Notes under the pieces: model-generated
Told to the model about the DNA's origin: nothing
What the model saw: only the letters and a program-made list of their open reading frames with translations
Database searches by the model: none
Made by a program: the position numbers and the translations under genes
NCBI GenBank assembly: GCA_963693365.1
Contig: CAVNZM010000013.1
Span: forward strand, 6,510,001 to 6,574,000
Direction: 5' to 3'
Length of the DNA: 64,000 nucleotides
From: Amoebidium appalachense
Lineage: Eukaryota > Ichthyosporea
Shown here: piece by piece, positions 43,390-52,173 of the stretch
Layout of the letters: every line of letters starts with the position of its first letter
How positions within the stretch are numbered: the stretch's first letter is position 1

Positions 43390-44496
43390 TTACCCCTCCT
43401 TCGTCTCCTTGCCCTGGTTCAACATCTCCGCCAGCCTTCGCTTGCGCGCCTGCATGCGCGTGCGCGTCTCCTGGTCCACGTAGTCGTCGTCGTCCGAGGT
43501 CTCGACGTCCTCGCCAGCCGCCCGGCGTGACTCGCGGTCGGTGACGTAGGCGCCGTAGAGGTCCGTGATGACCCGTGCGTCCTTGTTGATGGGATGCGGG
43601 AACCCGGCCACCAGCTCCGGCAGCCGCGGCGTGCACTTCTGCACGCGCACGCGCACGTACTGCACGCGGAGCATCTCGTAGCGCGCGAGCAGCGTCTCGT
43701 GGTCGTCCTTGAGCTTGTTGAACTGGATCTCCTTCTGCTGCAGCGCGGCCACGCGGGCGTTGAGGTGGCGGATGTGCTCGACGTAGCGCTCGCACTCGGG
43801 GTTGCTGCGCTTCATCTTCTCCAGTTGGTCCTTGAGCAGCTCGTTCTCGCGCTTGGCCGCGTGCAGCTGGCCCTTGTCCTCCACCGTCTCCTTGAGCGAC
43901 TTGTAGTTGGCCCGCAGCTCCACCAGCTCGCGGTTGTTGGTCTCGGCGTTCTGGATGGACTCGCGTGCCTCGCGCAGGTCCAGCATGATCGCACGGGCGG
44001 TGGACTCGTCCACGCCCTTGCGCTGCAGCGTGCTCTGGTCGCCGATGCCCTGCAGGATGTGCACCAACACGTTGGCAATCTCGCGTGTGAGCGCGCCGTT
44101 GCTGCGGTTGGTCCCGTTCAGCTGCTCGCGGAACCGGGACATGTCAATGGGCAACTTCCACACGACCTCCTTCGAGTCCTTGTTTATATTCCCGTCCTTG
44201 TCCAAAGTGGGCATGTCCGAAAACGCCAGCTCCACAGCCATTGTAGCAGTGGAGTTGTCACTGGCAAATGATTGCAGGGCAGTTTCGATGGCCGGCGGGA
44301 GTTTGTTGTAGATGTCGCCGATCACTTTCTGGTGGCTCGAGATGACGGCGTTGTTTTGGTTCAACAGCTTGGCGATCATATCGGTTACACTCTTGATGTC
44401 CTGTGTTTGCACGATGCCACTCGGCCCTCCACCCCCAAACTTCAATTTCGTGAGGATCTCTATAGCCCTGTTAAGATCATCCTGGCTCATGCTCAT
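43390..44496 (-). CDS. Coiled-coil protein, 368 aa
   Basis: From ATG at 44496; ATG at 44490 is equally possible, and the longer frame begins with GTG. Residues about 130-270 are heptad-rich with many Glu/Lys/Leu/Arg, a long coiled coil (for example KRENELLKDQLEKMKR). The tail has an acidic patch (SDDDDYVDQE) followed by a basic stretch (RTRMQARKRRL). This fits a structural or scaffolding virion protein. I recognise no family. It is divergently oriented to the two-span membrane gene, with only 63 bp between start codons. AATAAA (minus) follows at 43359-43364. Confidence 0.65.
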   Translation of the reverse strand: MSMSQDDLNRAIEILTKLKFGGGGPSGIVQTQDIKSVTDMIAKLLNQNNAVISSHQKVIGDIYNKLPPAIETALQSFASDNSTATMAVELAFSDMPTLDKDGNINKDSKEVVWKLPIDMSRFREQLNGTNRSNGALTREIANVLVHILQGIGDQSTLQRKGVDESTARAIMLDLREARESIQNAETNNRELVELRANYKSLKETVEDKGQLHAAKRENELLKDQLEKMKRSNPECERYVEHIRHLNARVAALQQKEIQFNKLKDDHETLLARYEMLRVQYVRVRVQKCTPRLPELVAGFPHPINKDARVITDLYGAYVTDRESRRAAGEDVETSDDDDYVDQETRTRMQARKRRLAEMLNQGKETKEG

Positions 44497-44559
44497 TTGC
44501 TCTTGCCCCACATAATGCAGCTTTGGCCACACCCCACCGCATTATTCCCTTGGTCAACA

Positions 44560-44790
44560 ATGTCCGTGCTCGCCAACGTGATGATGTTTGTCTTCTGGGC
44601 GCTCGCCGTCGGCTCCATGGCCGGGTTCATTAGCCTGTACAGCGCCATGACGAAGGAGAAGTGCGTCGAGGCCGCCGTGAAGAACAGGTACGAGGCCTCG
44701 AACACTGCCGTGATGGTGGCCCTGGTGGTCACCGTGTTTGCGTACCTCATCTACGGCGTGTACGCGTCGGCCTCCTACACGCAGGTATAA
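44560..44790 (+). CDS. 76-aa two-span membrane protein
   Basis: Two hydrophobic segments (residues about 4-26, VLANVMMFVFWALAVGSMAG, and 49-67, VMVALVVTVFAYLIYGVY) flank a charged loop with one Cys (MTKEKCVEAAVKNRYEA). This size and hairpin layout is common among small virion envelope proteins of poxvirus-like viruses, but no sequence family is claimed. The TATA box of the next gene overlaps its last codons. Confidence 0.65.
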   Translation: MSVLANVMMFVFWALAVGSMAGFISLYSAMTKEKCVEAAVKNRYEASNTAVMVALVVTVFAYLIYGVYASASYTQV

Positions 44791-44793
44791 AGG
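44786..44793 (+). promoter_or_regulatory. TATA box of myristoylated-protein gene
   Basis: TATAAAGG overlapping the stop codon of the previous gene and 35 nt before the ATG at 44828. Confidence 0.55.
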
Positions 44794-44827
44794 GAGCTCG
44801 TCCGCAATTGTTGCGCCCAGTCTCAGT

Positions 44828-45220
44828 ATGGGTGCCGTCGCCTCGCAGCCCATCGTGTGCGCGCCGGTGCAGACCTTCTTCGTCACCACGGACGCCGACT
44901 GCTCGCCCGTCCTGGTCACCAACCGTCTCATGGGCACGCTGACCGTGGACTCGACCCGCGTGACCGTGTGGGCGTCCACGCGCCCGCTCTACTTTCTGCC
45001 CACCACGGGCCTCAAGGCCATGCCCCCGGACCAGTACCTGCCGGCGGCCGTGCAGCACGGCTGCGACGCACTGCTGGCGAACCGGCTGGTGCTGGGGGGC
45101 GACCCCGAGTCGCTGGGGCTCGTGCGCCTGGCCGACATGACGCCGCGCGAGTTCAAGCAGTACCGGCCGATCTTCGTGTCCGGCACCGTCACCACGTCCG
45201 TCACCGTGCCGCAGCTCTAG
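44828..45220 (+). CDS. 130-aa protein with N-myristoylation motif
   Basis: Begins MGAVASQP: Gly2 and Ser6 match the N-myristoyl transferase consensus, so the protein is probably lipid-anchored to a membrane. The body is beta-rich with no hydrophobic span. The start at 44828 is favoured over upstream frames because it gives the motif and lies 35 nt from a TATA box. Its 3' end overlaps the convergent Nudix gene by 20 bp. No family recognised. Confidence 0.65.
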   Translation: MGAVASQPIVCAPVQTFFVTTDADCSPVLVTNRLMGTLTVDSTRVTVWASTRPLYFLPTTGLKAMPPDQYLPAAVQHGCDALLANRLVLGGDPESLGLVRLADMTPREFKQYRPIFVSGTVTTSVTVPQL

Positions 45221-45875
45221 GCGTCATAGTCTCGCACCACGCCAGGTCCTTGAGGAACAGCCCCATGTTGAAGTACTGCACCAGGCTGTTGAGGCCCGCC
45301 AGGAACGGCCGCCGAAACATCGGGTTGCCGGCCATCCCCGGCACCGGGTGGTTCCAGCGCGACTTGAGCGCCACCTCGAACACCTCGTCCGCGAGGAACC
45401 ACTGCATGTTGCGCTTCTCCAGGAAGTCGTACTTGACGCGCAGCGTGCCGTCGCGCACCTCCGTCGACCCCGGCAGAGCCAGCTGGCCTGCCGACAGCGC
45501 CTGGCGCGCAGCCCGGAACCGGTGCGGCAGGTGCGGGTCAAATGGGATCTGCACCATATACGTAATAAAGTAGCGGTTCTGACCGGCCGCTCCCGCAAAC
45601 CTGAGCACGTACGCCCGGTCCCGCAGGATGCCCTCGAGCATCGGGCGGGGGATCACAGTGTCCAGTGTCTCCTCGTAGAACTCCATGACCGTGGTCTCCT
45701 CCACGGTCAGGCCCGCCTTGAGCCTCCCGCCAAACACCCCGTACCTCCCGTCACTGTCCTCCTGTCCGAGGAGGAACAGCACGCGGCGGTCGTGCACGGC
45801 GTAGGGCAGCACGCCGGCGCCGATGATGCGACAGTCATCGTCGTGGTAGGGGATGCACATGTCCAGGACTTTCAT
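45201..45875 (-). CDS. Nudix hydrolase with degenerate Nudix box
   Basis: A 224-aa protein. After the first strand (IIGAGVLPYAV) comes VFGGRLKAGL and then VMEFYEE, aligning with GGxxxxGE and REUxEE of the Nudix box. The metal-binding Glu residues of MEFYEE (about 64-69) are present, but the Arg is Met and the first box Glu is Leu. The family hydrolyses nucleoside diphosphates linked to another group; viral members include mRNA-decapping enzymes. With two consensus losses, activity is uncertain. The C-terminal 100 residues are unique. Upstream DNA (45876-46309) has CCAAT boxes but no TATA box. Confidence 0.75.
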   Translation of the reverse strand: MKVLDMCIPYHDDDCRIIGAGVLPYAVHDRRVLFLLGQEDSDGRYGVFGGRLKAGLTVEETTVMEFYEETLDTVIPRPMLEGILRDRAYVLRFAGAAGQNRYFITYMVQIPFDPHLPHRFRAARQALSAGQLALPGSTEVRDGTLRVKYDFLEKRNMQWFLADEVFEVALKSRWNHPVPGMAGNPMFRRPFLAGLNSLVQYFNMGLFLKDLAWCETMTPRAAAR

Positions 45876-46309
45876 CAAGTGGAGGGGAGATAATCTGGGG
45901 TGGGGTCGGTGCCAAACTCACGGGTCAAACGGATTCACCCGCTATTCGATCTGATTGGTCGAAAACGGCCAAGATCGATCGAGCCCGGGATTTCACACTC
46001 TGACCAATCAGAGCGCGCAGAAATTCAAAGCCAGTGCTCCGATGTTTCAGCCAATCAGAGCGCCCCACATTAGATCACGAGACCCAGCCAGTCTGTTTCA
46101 ACTCATTCGCAAATATCTTTATTTATTTTGAGAGTGGCCAGGTGCGCTCCAAATAAAAAAAAATGCAATGCAATCCCGTTGGACCAAACTTTGTAAGGTA
46201 TTATGCATCCCGGGCCCCGAATTTTACACACCTGGCCAGCCAGATGATACAAAACACACCCGAACCCGCCATCCCCACAGCAGCCCTGCCAATTGTTGGG
46301 GATGACAGG
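45876..46309. other. Intergenic region with CCAAT/ATTGG boxes
   Basis: No gene seen. ATTGG or CCAAT motifs occur at about 45954, 46002 and 46050, each within a TGATTGGTC or CCAATCAGAGCG context, so they form a partly inverted set. They would lie upstream of the Nudix gene (minus). Confidence 0.5.
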
Positions 46310-47218
46310 CTACCCCAGCACGTGCTTCTCCAGGAAGCGCACGGGGTACACCTTGACCGGGCGCAGGTCCCCCTGCACCATCTTCAACGTCTCCTCGGGC
46401 TCGCAGCCCTCCTGCTCGCGCCACGTGCGTGCGAGCATCCGGCCGACCGTGCTGCTGGACCTGTCGGTGATGCCCCGGTCGACGAGGAACTTCCCGACGG
46501 TCACGTACCCGCCGATCGCAGACTCTTCGATGGCCGCACGCTCGCCGGCGGGCACGAGCACGTTGGCCACGGCGTCGTTGAGCAGCATGCGCATGCGCGG
46601 GTCCCTGTCGAGGCCGAACTCCTCGAGGAGGCTGCGGTAGCTCTTGATGTTCTCCACACGCATGCGCCCGTTCTCAATCAGCAAGCGCTCGACCTCGGCC
46701 TCCTCCCGCTTCACGCGCAGCCGACGCTCCTCCTCCAGCTCCTCGCGGCGCCGCTTGCGGTCGGGGGTCTCGTCGGTGCCGTTGCGGAAGAACTCACGCT
46801 CCTCGGGGGTGCTGGCGTCGTAGCGGGCCTCGATCTCGGGGATGAGGGAGACGTCGCCGGAAAGTAGCCGGGCTATGTAGGTGGCACACGTCCTGCGGAA
46901 CTCGTGGGCGCGCTTGCCGGGAAGCAGGAAGATGATCTCGAGGAGGACACGGAAGGGGGCGATTGGGGTGGGCTTTCCAACCCCATTGATCTGGGCGTCC
47001 TCAGCCTCGCTGAGGATGTCAACAACACTATGGTCCTTTGATTTCTTGATCTGTGACCATGCCTCGTACATCGCCGCCTTTCCAATCACCATTGAAATCA
47101 CATCTAGGACACTTGCCATGTTCTTGTCTCTGTCAATGCGCATAGTGCAACCTTTGAACTGGGGGAACTCCTTCCAAAGAAGCGACATATCGCCGGTTTT
47201 TTTCTGCTCGCCAGCCAT
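46310..47218 (-). CDS. BRO-like protein, paralog A
   Basis: 302 aa. A BRO-like N-terminal domain has MASVLDVISMVIGKA and FRVLLEIIFLLPGKRAHEFR, then TYIARLLSGDVSLIPEIEAR, resembling the 'PGK-A-x-FR, hydrophobic-GD' end of BRO/KilA-type domains. A charged region with a nuclear-localisation-like KRRREELEEERRLRVKREE runs into a coiled coil. The C-terminal 70 residues (GYVTVGKFLVDRGI and VYPVRFL) resemble the KilA-C/antirepressor-type domain. It has a close paralog at 59922-60854 (most of the central 60 residues identical). A role in DNA binding and host or viral gene control is inferred from the family. Confidence 0.65.
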   Translation of the reverse strand: MAGEQKKTGDMSLLWKEFPQFKGCTMRIDRDKNMASVLDVISMVIGKAAMYEAWSQIKKSKDHSVVDILSEAEDAQINGVGKPTPIAPFRVLLEIIFLLPGKRAHEFRRTCATYIARLLSGDVSLIPEIEARYDASTPEEREFFRNGTDETPDRKRRREELEEERRLRVKREEAEVERLLIENGRMRVENIKSYRSLLEEFGLDRDPRMRMLLNDAVANVLVPAGERAAIEESAIGGYVTVGKFLVDRGITDRSSSTVGRMLARTWREQEGCEPEETLKMVQGDLRPVKVYPVRFLEKHVLG

Positions 47219-47254
47219 GCTGTGTCCGACTGACCTCCTCTGCCGGGCGCTGCT

Positions 47255-47262
47255 CTTTTATA
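47255..47262 (-). promoter_or_regulatory. TATA box of BRO-like paralog A
   Basis: TATAAAAG on the minus strand, 37 nt before the ATG at 47218. The leader contains GTCAGTCNGACACAG just before the ATG, shared with paralog B. Confidence 0.65.
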
Positions 47263-47278
47263 CCTTCAGACCAGGAGA

Positions 47279-47352
47279 ACGGGAGCCCCGACGCCCGGCA
47301 CGGTTGGTGTCGGCCTCCCAGGCTGCCAGCCGCTTGTCGTAGAGTAAACTGC
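47279..47352 (-). pseudogene. Relic of 121-aa secreted-protein gene
   Basis: On the minus strand this piece encodes LLYDKRLAAWEADTNRAG, close to LLYDKRLAAGWEADTARFGE in the intact gene at 51152-51517. One Gly codon is missing, an in-frame stop lies just upstream, and the similarity ends after about 20 residues. It lies in the promoter region between BRO paralog A and the acidic protein gene, so it is a leftover of a duplication. Confidence 0.6.
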
Positions 47353-47410
47353 ATCAACACGGAAAGTGCGCCGGACGTGCACATGTAGCAATCTTTTTGG
47401 GGTCCCGGGT

Positions 47411-49552
47411 ATGGCGAATATTCTGGAGGATCTGGACTTGGTGGAAAACATGGAGGACGAGGACACGGACAGCATGGAGGACGAGGGCACGGACAGCATG
47501 GAGGACGAGGACACGGACCCCTTCTCAGATGCGTATTTTGAAGTCCTGGAAGCTGCAGGGGTTGTTGAGCCTGGCACGACGGTCGACGACTGGTTCTGCG
47601 CCGACCCGGCAGACATAAGTGCGCTCCGGACAGGTAGAAACTGGTGGCCGAACAAGCGCGCTGTTCAGGAGGCCGTGGACAACGGCACGGTGCAGCGGGC
47701 GATTGAGCGCCTGCAACAGCAGGGCCTGGAAATGCCCGAAGGACGGGGGATGGAAGACCTAATAATCGAAACGCTGGTGTTCATGCGCGTGGCCCGCCAG
47801 GCACTCTCCGAGTCTGGGATGGTGCGAAAGGTGTCAACCTTGTGGGGTGGGGAGCCTGAGAACCGCGACCCCTACATACGCGAAAATCTGGAAGATCTGG
47901 TGAGCCCCGCCGTGCGCGAAGAGGTAAAGGCGGCCAAGCGCAATGGGGACGAGAATGCCATTCAAAATATTATGGATGATCCGGAAATCCGCGCCCAGAT
48001 CACAGACGCGCTGTGGTGCAGGGCTGCTCGCAGGGCCAATCGTCTCAAGCGCCTGGAAACAGCTCTGTACATGTCCGAGGGGCTCACCAAGAGAGAGTAC
48101 ATATTCAGGTACGCAGATGAGTTGTTTCCCTCGTACGCCGCGGCACGGATACGTGATATACCAATGGGTGATAACGAAGCATGGGAAAGGGCCGTCGAAA
48201 CTGAAATGCTAGACGAAGCTGTGGTGGAGGAAGTCCGGAAGAAACTTATGAAACGCGCCACCAGTATTGGCGGCAAATATGTCGGAATCTTCCAGTTGGC
48301 TCTCAACGAGATGATAGCAAGCCACGGTGGCGTCATTCCAAACATGCAACAACGTCCCCACAATGGCGATGTCGAAATGGCTGTAGAACCCGAAGCCCCG
48401 GATTCGGATTCGATGCCCCAGGCTCCATCTGGTAGCACTGCACCGGTGTCCGGGTCTGCCATGGATCTTTCGCACGCGGAGGGCGATGAAGATGATGCGA
48501 ACATTTTCGAATGGACCGCACAAGGCCTTGTCAAACTATTTGCTACGTTGACCGCTGACTCTCCGCACCAGGCGAATCGGCTTTGTTATGAGCACAAGTG
48601 GGAGCTTGTTGACAAGTTTGAGTTGTTCGCGCGCGGTGCGCTCGAGATCGCCAGACGACGTCAAATGAAAGAAGATTTGGGCAAAATGCTGAAGGCAGAT
48701 TTGGACGCAGAAGAGGCAGACGCTAAAGACGAAGAGGACGAGGAGGACCGCGCGTTTGTGGTCCCTGATGACGACCCGGAGTTGCAGCCACCAGACAACA
48801 ATGCACCCGACACCCTTTCCGACGAGCTCCGCGACCTGAGGGCTGCGGTACAGATTGCACAACCCGAGACCAGGATCGAAGCCGTGAGGCAGGTTCTTGA
48901 CTGGCTGGCGAGACAGCCGAACGGGGTGTACCACCCACCGCCGCCACGGATGCTGTTCCACAGGTTGCCGTCTCCATTGGACCTGTCAGACTGGCTCACC
49001 CGGACGATTTCTCCCATGGATGAAGAGGACATGAGGATCCCAGAAGGGGTTTACAACGCGCTGCAGAAGTGGATCAGGTACACGAAACTTAGACGCCTAG
49101 AAGCCCTGCGCGCAAATTTCAGACCGGCCCCGTCGACCGCGGAGTTAGAGGCATACGTAGAGAGAATGTACAGGGCGATCAACGGCTTGCTCCCGGATCG
49201 CTTCCACAACCACACTAATGATTGGACGGGACGGTTTGATGCCTACCCCAGCGAAACAGCAGCCATCATACTCCTTTCTGGGGCAGAACCCCGGGGGGAT
49301 CCATTGGCGGCGGCAGACGGCGACCCCATATTTGCGAGGATGCTCATCATCGCCGCAGGGGTCCAGGGATTGCACGATGCAGGGGTTTTTCAGTTTACAG
49401 GTGTGGAGTCGCCGGTTAGACCGGTGGTTGAAGACTTGCCATTAGGACCGGCTGGCAATACCCGGTGGACGCGGTCTGGAACAACGCATGCCCTGAGGAC
49501 CACCAAAAGGCAAAGGAGACAGCTCAGGCATTACAGGCCACCCGGGCAGTAA
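47411..49552 (+). CDS. Acidic 713-aa protein with DSMEDE repeats
   Basis: From ATG at 47411; the longer frame begins with GTG. Residues 10-40 carry three copies of an acidic unit (MEDEDTDS, MEDEGTDS, MEDEDTDP) encoded by a near-perfect 30-bp tandem repeat. The rest is mainly helical with a second acidic stretch (about 445-475, EEADAKDEEDEEDR). The C-terminal 25 residues are basic (TTKRQRRQLRHYR). I recognise no domain. Size and charge pattern would fit a tegument-like or transcription-related protein, but this is speculation. It precedes the first protease-like paralog by 51 bp. Confidence 0.55.
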   Translation: MANILEDLDLVENMEDEDTDSMEDEGTDSMEDEDTDPFSDAYFEVLEAAGVVEPGTTVDDWFCADPADISALRTGRNWWPNKRAVQEAVDNGTVQRAIERLQQQGLEMPEGRGMEDLIIETLVFMRVARQALSESGMVRKVSTLWGGEPENRDPYIRENLEDLVSPAVREEVKAAKRNGDENAIQNIMDDPEIRAQITDALWCRAARRANRLKRLETALYMSEGLTKREYIFRYADELFPSYAAARIRDIPMGDNEAWERAVETEMLDEAVVEEVRKKLMKRATSIGGKYVGIFQLALNEMIASHGGVIPNMQQRPHNGDVEMAVEPEAPDSDSMPQAPSGSTAPVSGSAMDLSHAEGDEDDANIFEWTAQGLVKLFATLTADSPHQANRLCYEHKWELVDKFELFARGALEIARRRQMKEDLGKMLKADLDAEEADAKDEEDEEDRAFVVPDDDPELQPPDNNAPDTLSDELRDLRAAVQIAQPETRIEAVRQVLDWLARQPNGVYHPPPPRMLFHRLPSPLDLSDWLTRTISPMDEEDMRIPEGVYNALQKWIRYTKLRRLEALRANFRPAPSTAELEAYVERMYRAINGLLPDRFHNHTNDWTGRFDAYPSETAAIILLSGAEPRGDPLAAADGDPIFARMLIIAAGVQGLHDAGVFQFTGVESPVRPVVEDLPLGPAGNTRWTRSGTTHALRTTKRQRRQLRHYRPPGQ

Positions 49553-49603
49553 ACAAGCGAACACAATCGAAGCCACCAAAGTTTTGGGGTGTTGAATCTA
49601 TAG

Positions 49604-51109
49604 ATGGCACACGGGCGAGGGAGGGATGTAGTGGAAAGATTTCCCGTGAAGCCGCGCTGCTTTTTCAGGTTCGTAAAGAAAAATGCAGAACATTTTGTGG
49701 AAGAAACGCCGGTCTCCCCCAGCACTCAGACGTACGCATGGACACCGGAAAACGGTTGCCTCTCCCTCTCCCTGGAAAGCACAGAACCCGACACGATCCC
49801 GGTGTATCTTGCCTGTGTTAAACGTCTCCGGTTCGATGCGCAACAGGATGGCTACTCCGTGAATATCGAGTTCGAGAACCAAGATAGTCCTGGGATACGC
49901 ACCTTCGACACAACTTACGATTCGGTTCGAAACTTCATGTTGGACAAGAGGGGCAATGCTTTCAAGGAGATCATGGTGAAGCACGCCCCATACCAGATCG
50001 AGGAGTACAAAAAGAGTACCATCCCTGGGAACCCAACACCCCCATATTTGCAGGAGGATTCGGTAGCAGACCTCTTGTTTGACAAACTGTACCGCGGGGC
50101 CCAACAAATTTCGGGGTCCATAAAAGATTTGATAGGGGTAGGGTCTGTGTGGACTTCGCCTGCAGTAGAGGGGAGAACCAATACTATAGTAATGCTACAG
50201 ACATATCTTCCGAAGTCCACAATTTTCGCCCCCGGAGAATTGCTCCGTACACAACCCAACAACGAGTCAATGACTGTCCAGCAATCGTTTAGGAATCTCA
50301 GGAACGATGGCTTCATGACCACCATATCGATGCCTAAATGGAAGTTCTTTTTTAGGAACGAACTCGCGACAATGTTGTTCCAATGGCTGACTGACCCCCA
50401 ACGGGTGCCCTACTTTATTATATACACAGGTGAAGTGCACCATGCTTCTGTCATCATACTCGTTTCAGGTGACAAGTCGAGTATAGTTCTGGAGTTCTTC
50501 AATGTCCATGCCCCGAGTAGCACGTTGACAAAAGCCCTTGTCTCATTCATGAGAAGCGCTGATCCCACAGGCAAGCTGAAAGACATACTTCGATCCCTCA
50601 AACCCGAAAGTGTTTGCACTGATTTGCAAAATCTTCATGGAAAAAGGACATTGTACGACGAATTGTTTGACAGAGACGAGGTGGTCGATGGGGCCTGTGC
50701 GTCTTGGTTGAGTATTTACATACTGTTGCGGACTTCACAAGCCGACTGGTCGTCCATACCGGGTGCGGATGGGCACACCATAGGCGAGCGGATCTGCAAC
50801 TTCATCAAGACGAAAATCGCAAGGGATGGGGGATTCCAAGCGGTTTATAAGGTCGGGGGGACGATCGCGATGTACGGAAAGCGCCTGGTCGAACTCTACG
50901 GGGCTAAGATGTATCAAACTGCGGATTGGTGGGCGCAAGACGGCGTCAATCAACAGGAGCGTTACCGAGAGGTCGTGGACATGGTGCTTTCCAAGAAAGT
51001 TCTCGTATTGACCGATGCCGAGCTCAAGGATGCAGGACTGCCAACACGCAAGGACGGCGAGCAACTTGTGAACGAGGTCCGAGAACAAGCGGCGCGCCTC
51101 CTCCCCTGA
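49604..51109 (+). CDS. Cys-protease-like protein, paralog A
   Basis: 501 aa, with a paralog at 57580-59091. N-terminal RCFFRFVKKNAEHF is shared with the paralog. The C-terminal half has the order His (VHHASVIILVSG, about 280), Glu/Asn (VLEFFNVHAPS, about 297-300), Gln (CTDLQNL, about 342) and Cys (DGACASWLSIYILLR, about 365). This is the pattern of Ulp1/adenain-type thiol proteases, many of which in giant viruses end in a 'C-x-x-W-x-x-Y' helix. Both paralogs keep all these residues. It could mature virion proteins or remove ubiquitin-like modifiers. The family is inferred from motif order only. Confidence 0.55.
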   Translation: MAHGRGRDVVERFPVKPRCFFRFVKKNAEHFVEETPVSPSTQTYAWTPENGCLSLSLESTEPDTIPVYLACVKRLRFDAQQDGYSVNIEFENQDSPGIRTFDTTYDSVRNFMLDKRGNAFKEIMVKHAPYQIEEYKKSTIPGNPTPPYLQEDSVADLLFDKLYRGAQQISGSIKDLIGVGSVWTSPAVEGRTNTIVMLQTYLPKSTIFAPGELLRTQPNNESMTVQQSFRNLRNDGFMTTISMPKWKFFFRNELATMLFQWLTDPQRVPYFIIYTGEVHHASVIILVSGDKSSIVLEFFNVHAPSSTLTKALVSFMRSADPTGKLKDILRSLKPESVCTDLQNLHGKRTLYDELFDRDEVVDGACASWLSIYILLRTSQADWSSIPGADGHTIGERICNFIKTKIARDGGFQAVYKVGGTIAMYGKRLVELYGAKMYQTADWWAQDGVNQQERYREVVDMVLSKKVLVLTDAELKDAGLPTRKDGEQLVNEVREQAARLLP

Positions 51110-51151
51110 GGGCATCAAAAGGTCAAGAATTGAGGTGGATTGATCCCTGCC

Positions 51152-51517
51152 TCAGCGGAGGACCTCCCTTCTCAGCGCAGCGGCCAGCCGCGCGAGCCAG
51201 GCGGTGCGGTCGTCGCCCAGGCGTGTGGCAAAGTCGGCATAGGACATCTGTGCCGAGAACCATTGACCCTTCTCCTCGTTCCAGTAGCGCAGGCCGTTGA
51301 CATTGGAAACTTCCATGCGCGGGCACCGGCCACATTCGCCAAAACGGGCTGTGTCGGCCTCCCAGCCCGCGGCCAGGCGCTTGTCATAAAGCAGGGCGGC
51401 ACAGGCGGGTGCGTCGCAGGGCGGGTCACGACCGAACACCGTGCGCACCGCATCTCGCAGCGCAAGCGCAAGCAGGGTGGTCACGCAGAGGGCCATGAGC
51501 AGGAGTACCAGCTGCAT
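51152..51517 (-). CDS. 121-aa secreted or N-anchored protein
   Basis: The first 22 residues (LVLLLMALCVTTLLALAL) are a signal peptide or anchor. The rest contains a small Cys cluster (RDPPCDAPACAALL, FGECGRCPR) and NGLRYWNEEKGQWF. It converges on protease paralog A, with a 42-bp gap. A decayed copy of its middle part lies at 47279-47352. No family recognised; a disulfide-stabilised luminal or surface domain is likely. Confidence 0.6.
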   Translation of the reverse strand: MQLVLLLMALCVTTLLALALRDAVRTVFGRDPPCDAPACAALLYDKRLAAGWEADTARFGECGRCPRMEVSNVNGLRYWNEEKGQWFSAQMSYADFATRLGDDRTAWLARLAAALRREVLR

Positions 51518-51565
51518 TGTTACGTCACGGGCGCATTTTGTGCCGGCTTAATCTTCCTGTAGTGC

Positions 51566-52153
51566 ATGCACATCACGCACGGCGACCGCTTCGTCAGCCG
51601 CAACCTCGCGCTGCTCAGCTGCCCGGTGGAGTGGCCCGAGGACCTGGCCAACACGAGGCACACGGGCATGGGCCTGCGGTGGCGGCGTGACGGCGACAAG
51701 GTCACCGCCATGCTCGGTGAGACACGCATGTACTGGAGGGCGCTGCCCGAGGCCAACGTCGTCACGTTCACCGATGACCCGGCTCAGGCGAGCTCTTTTG
51801 GGTTCAGCGACTGCCCGCTCCCGCAGCCCAACCACGTTCCCGACACGGGTCTGGCGGGCGTGCGGGTGCGTCTGCACGACAAAGACCTGCCGGCTCTCCC
51901 CCCACCTAGCGCACCGCCCCAGGGCCGCGTGGAGCTCGGCGTGGCCTTCTCCATCGGCGTGCTCGGCGTGGGGCCCCTGCCCATGCCCTCGTGGTTTGTG
52001 TCCTCGGTCGCAGACACGAGCCCCACCATGCAGTATGGGTTCCGCGGCGTCAACCTTGCGCTGTGCCTGCTGCACGTGTGGCGCGTGCGCGTGTGCGTGG
52101 ACCTGTTCCCGTTCCCGGGCCTGACGCTTTTTCTGGCGCTGCTCGAGCTCTGA
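51566..52153 (+). CDS. 195-aa protein with hydrophobic C-terminus
   Basis: Starts at the ATG at 51566. The N-terminal half is mixed (GLRWRRDGDKVTAMLGETRM). The C-terminal 40 residues are hydrophobic with basic interruptions (LALCLLHVWRVRVCVDLFPF, then LTLFLALLEL), probably a membrane-associated hairpin. No family recognised. First gene of a plus-strand surface-protein cluster with 20-80 bp spaces. Confidence 0.6.
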   Translation: MHITHGDRFVSRNLALLSCPVEWPEDLANTRHTGMGLRWRRDGDKVTAMLGETRMYWRALPEANVVTFTDDPAQASSFGFSDCPLPQPNHVPDTGLAGVRVRLHDKDLPALPPPSAPPQGRVELGVAFSIGVLGVGPLPMPSWFVSSVADTSPTMQYGFRGVNLALCLLHVWRVRVCVDLFPFPGLTLFLALLEL

Positions 52154-52173
52154 TATTTTGTAGCCATCTATCA

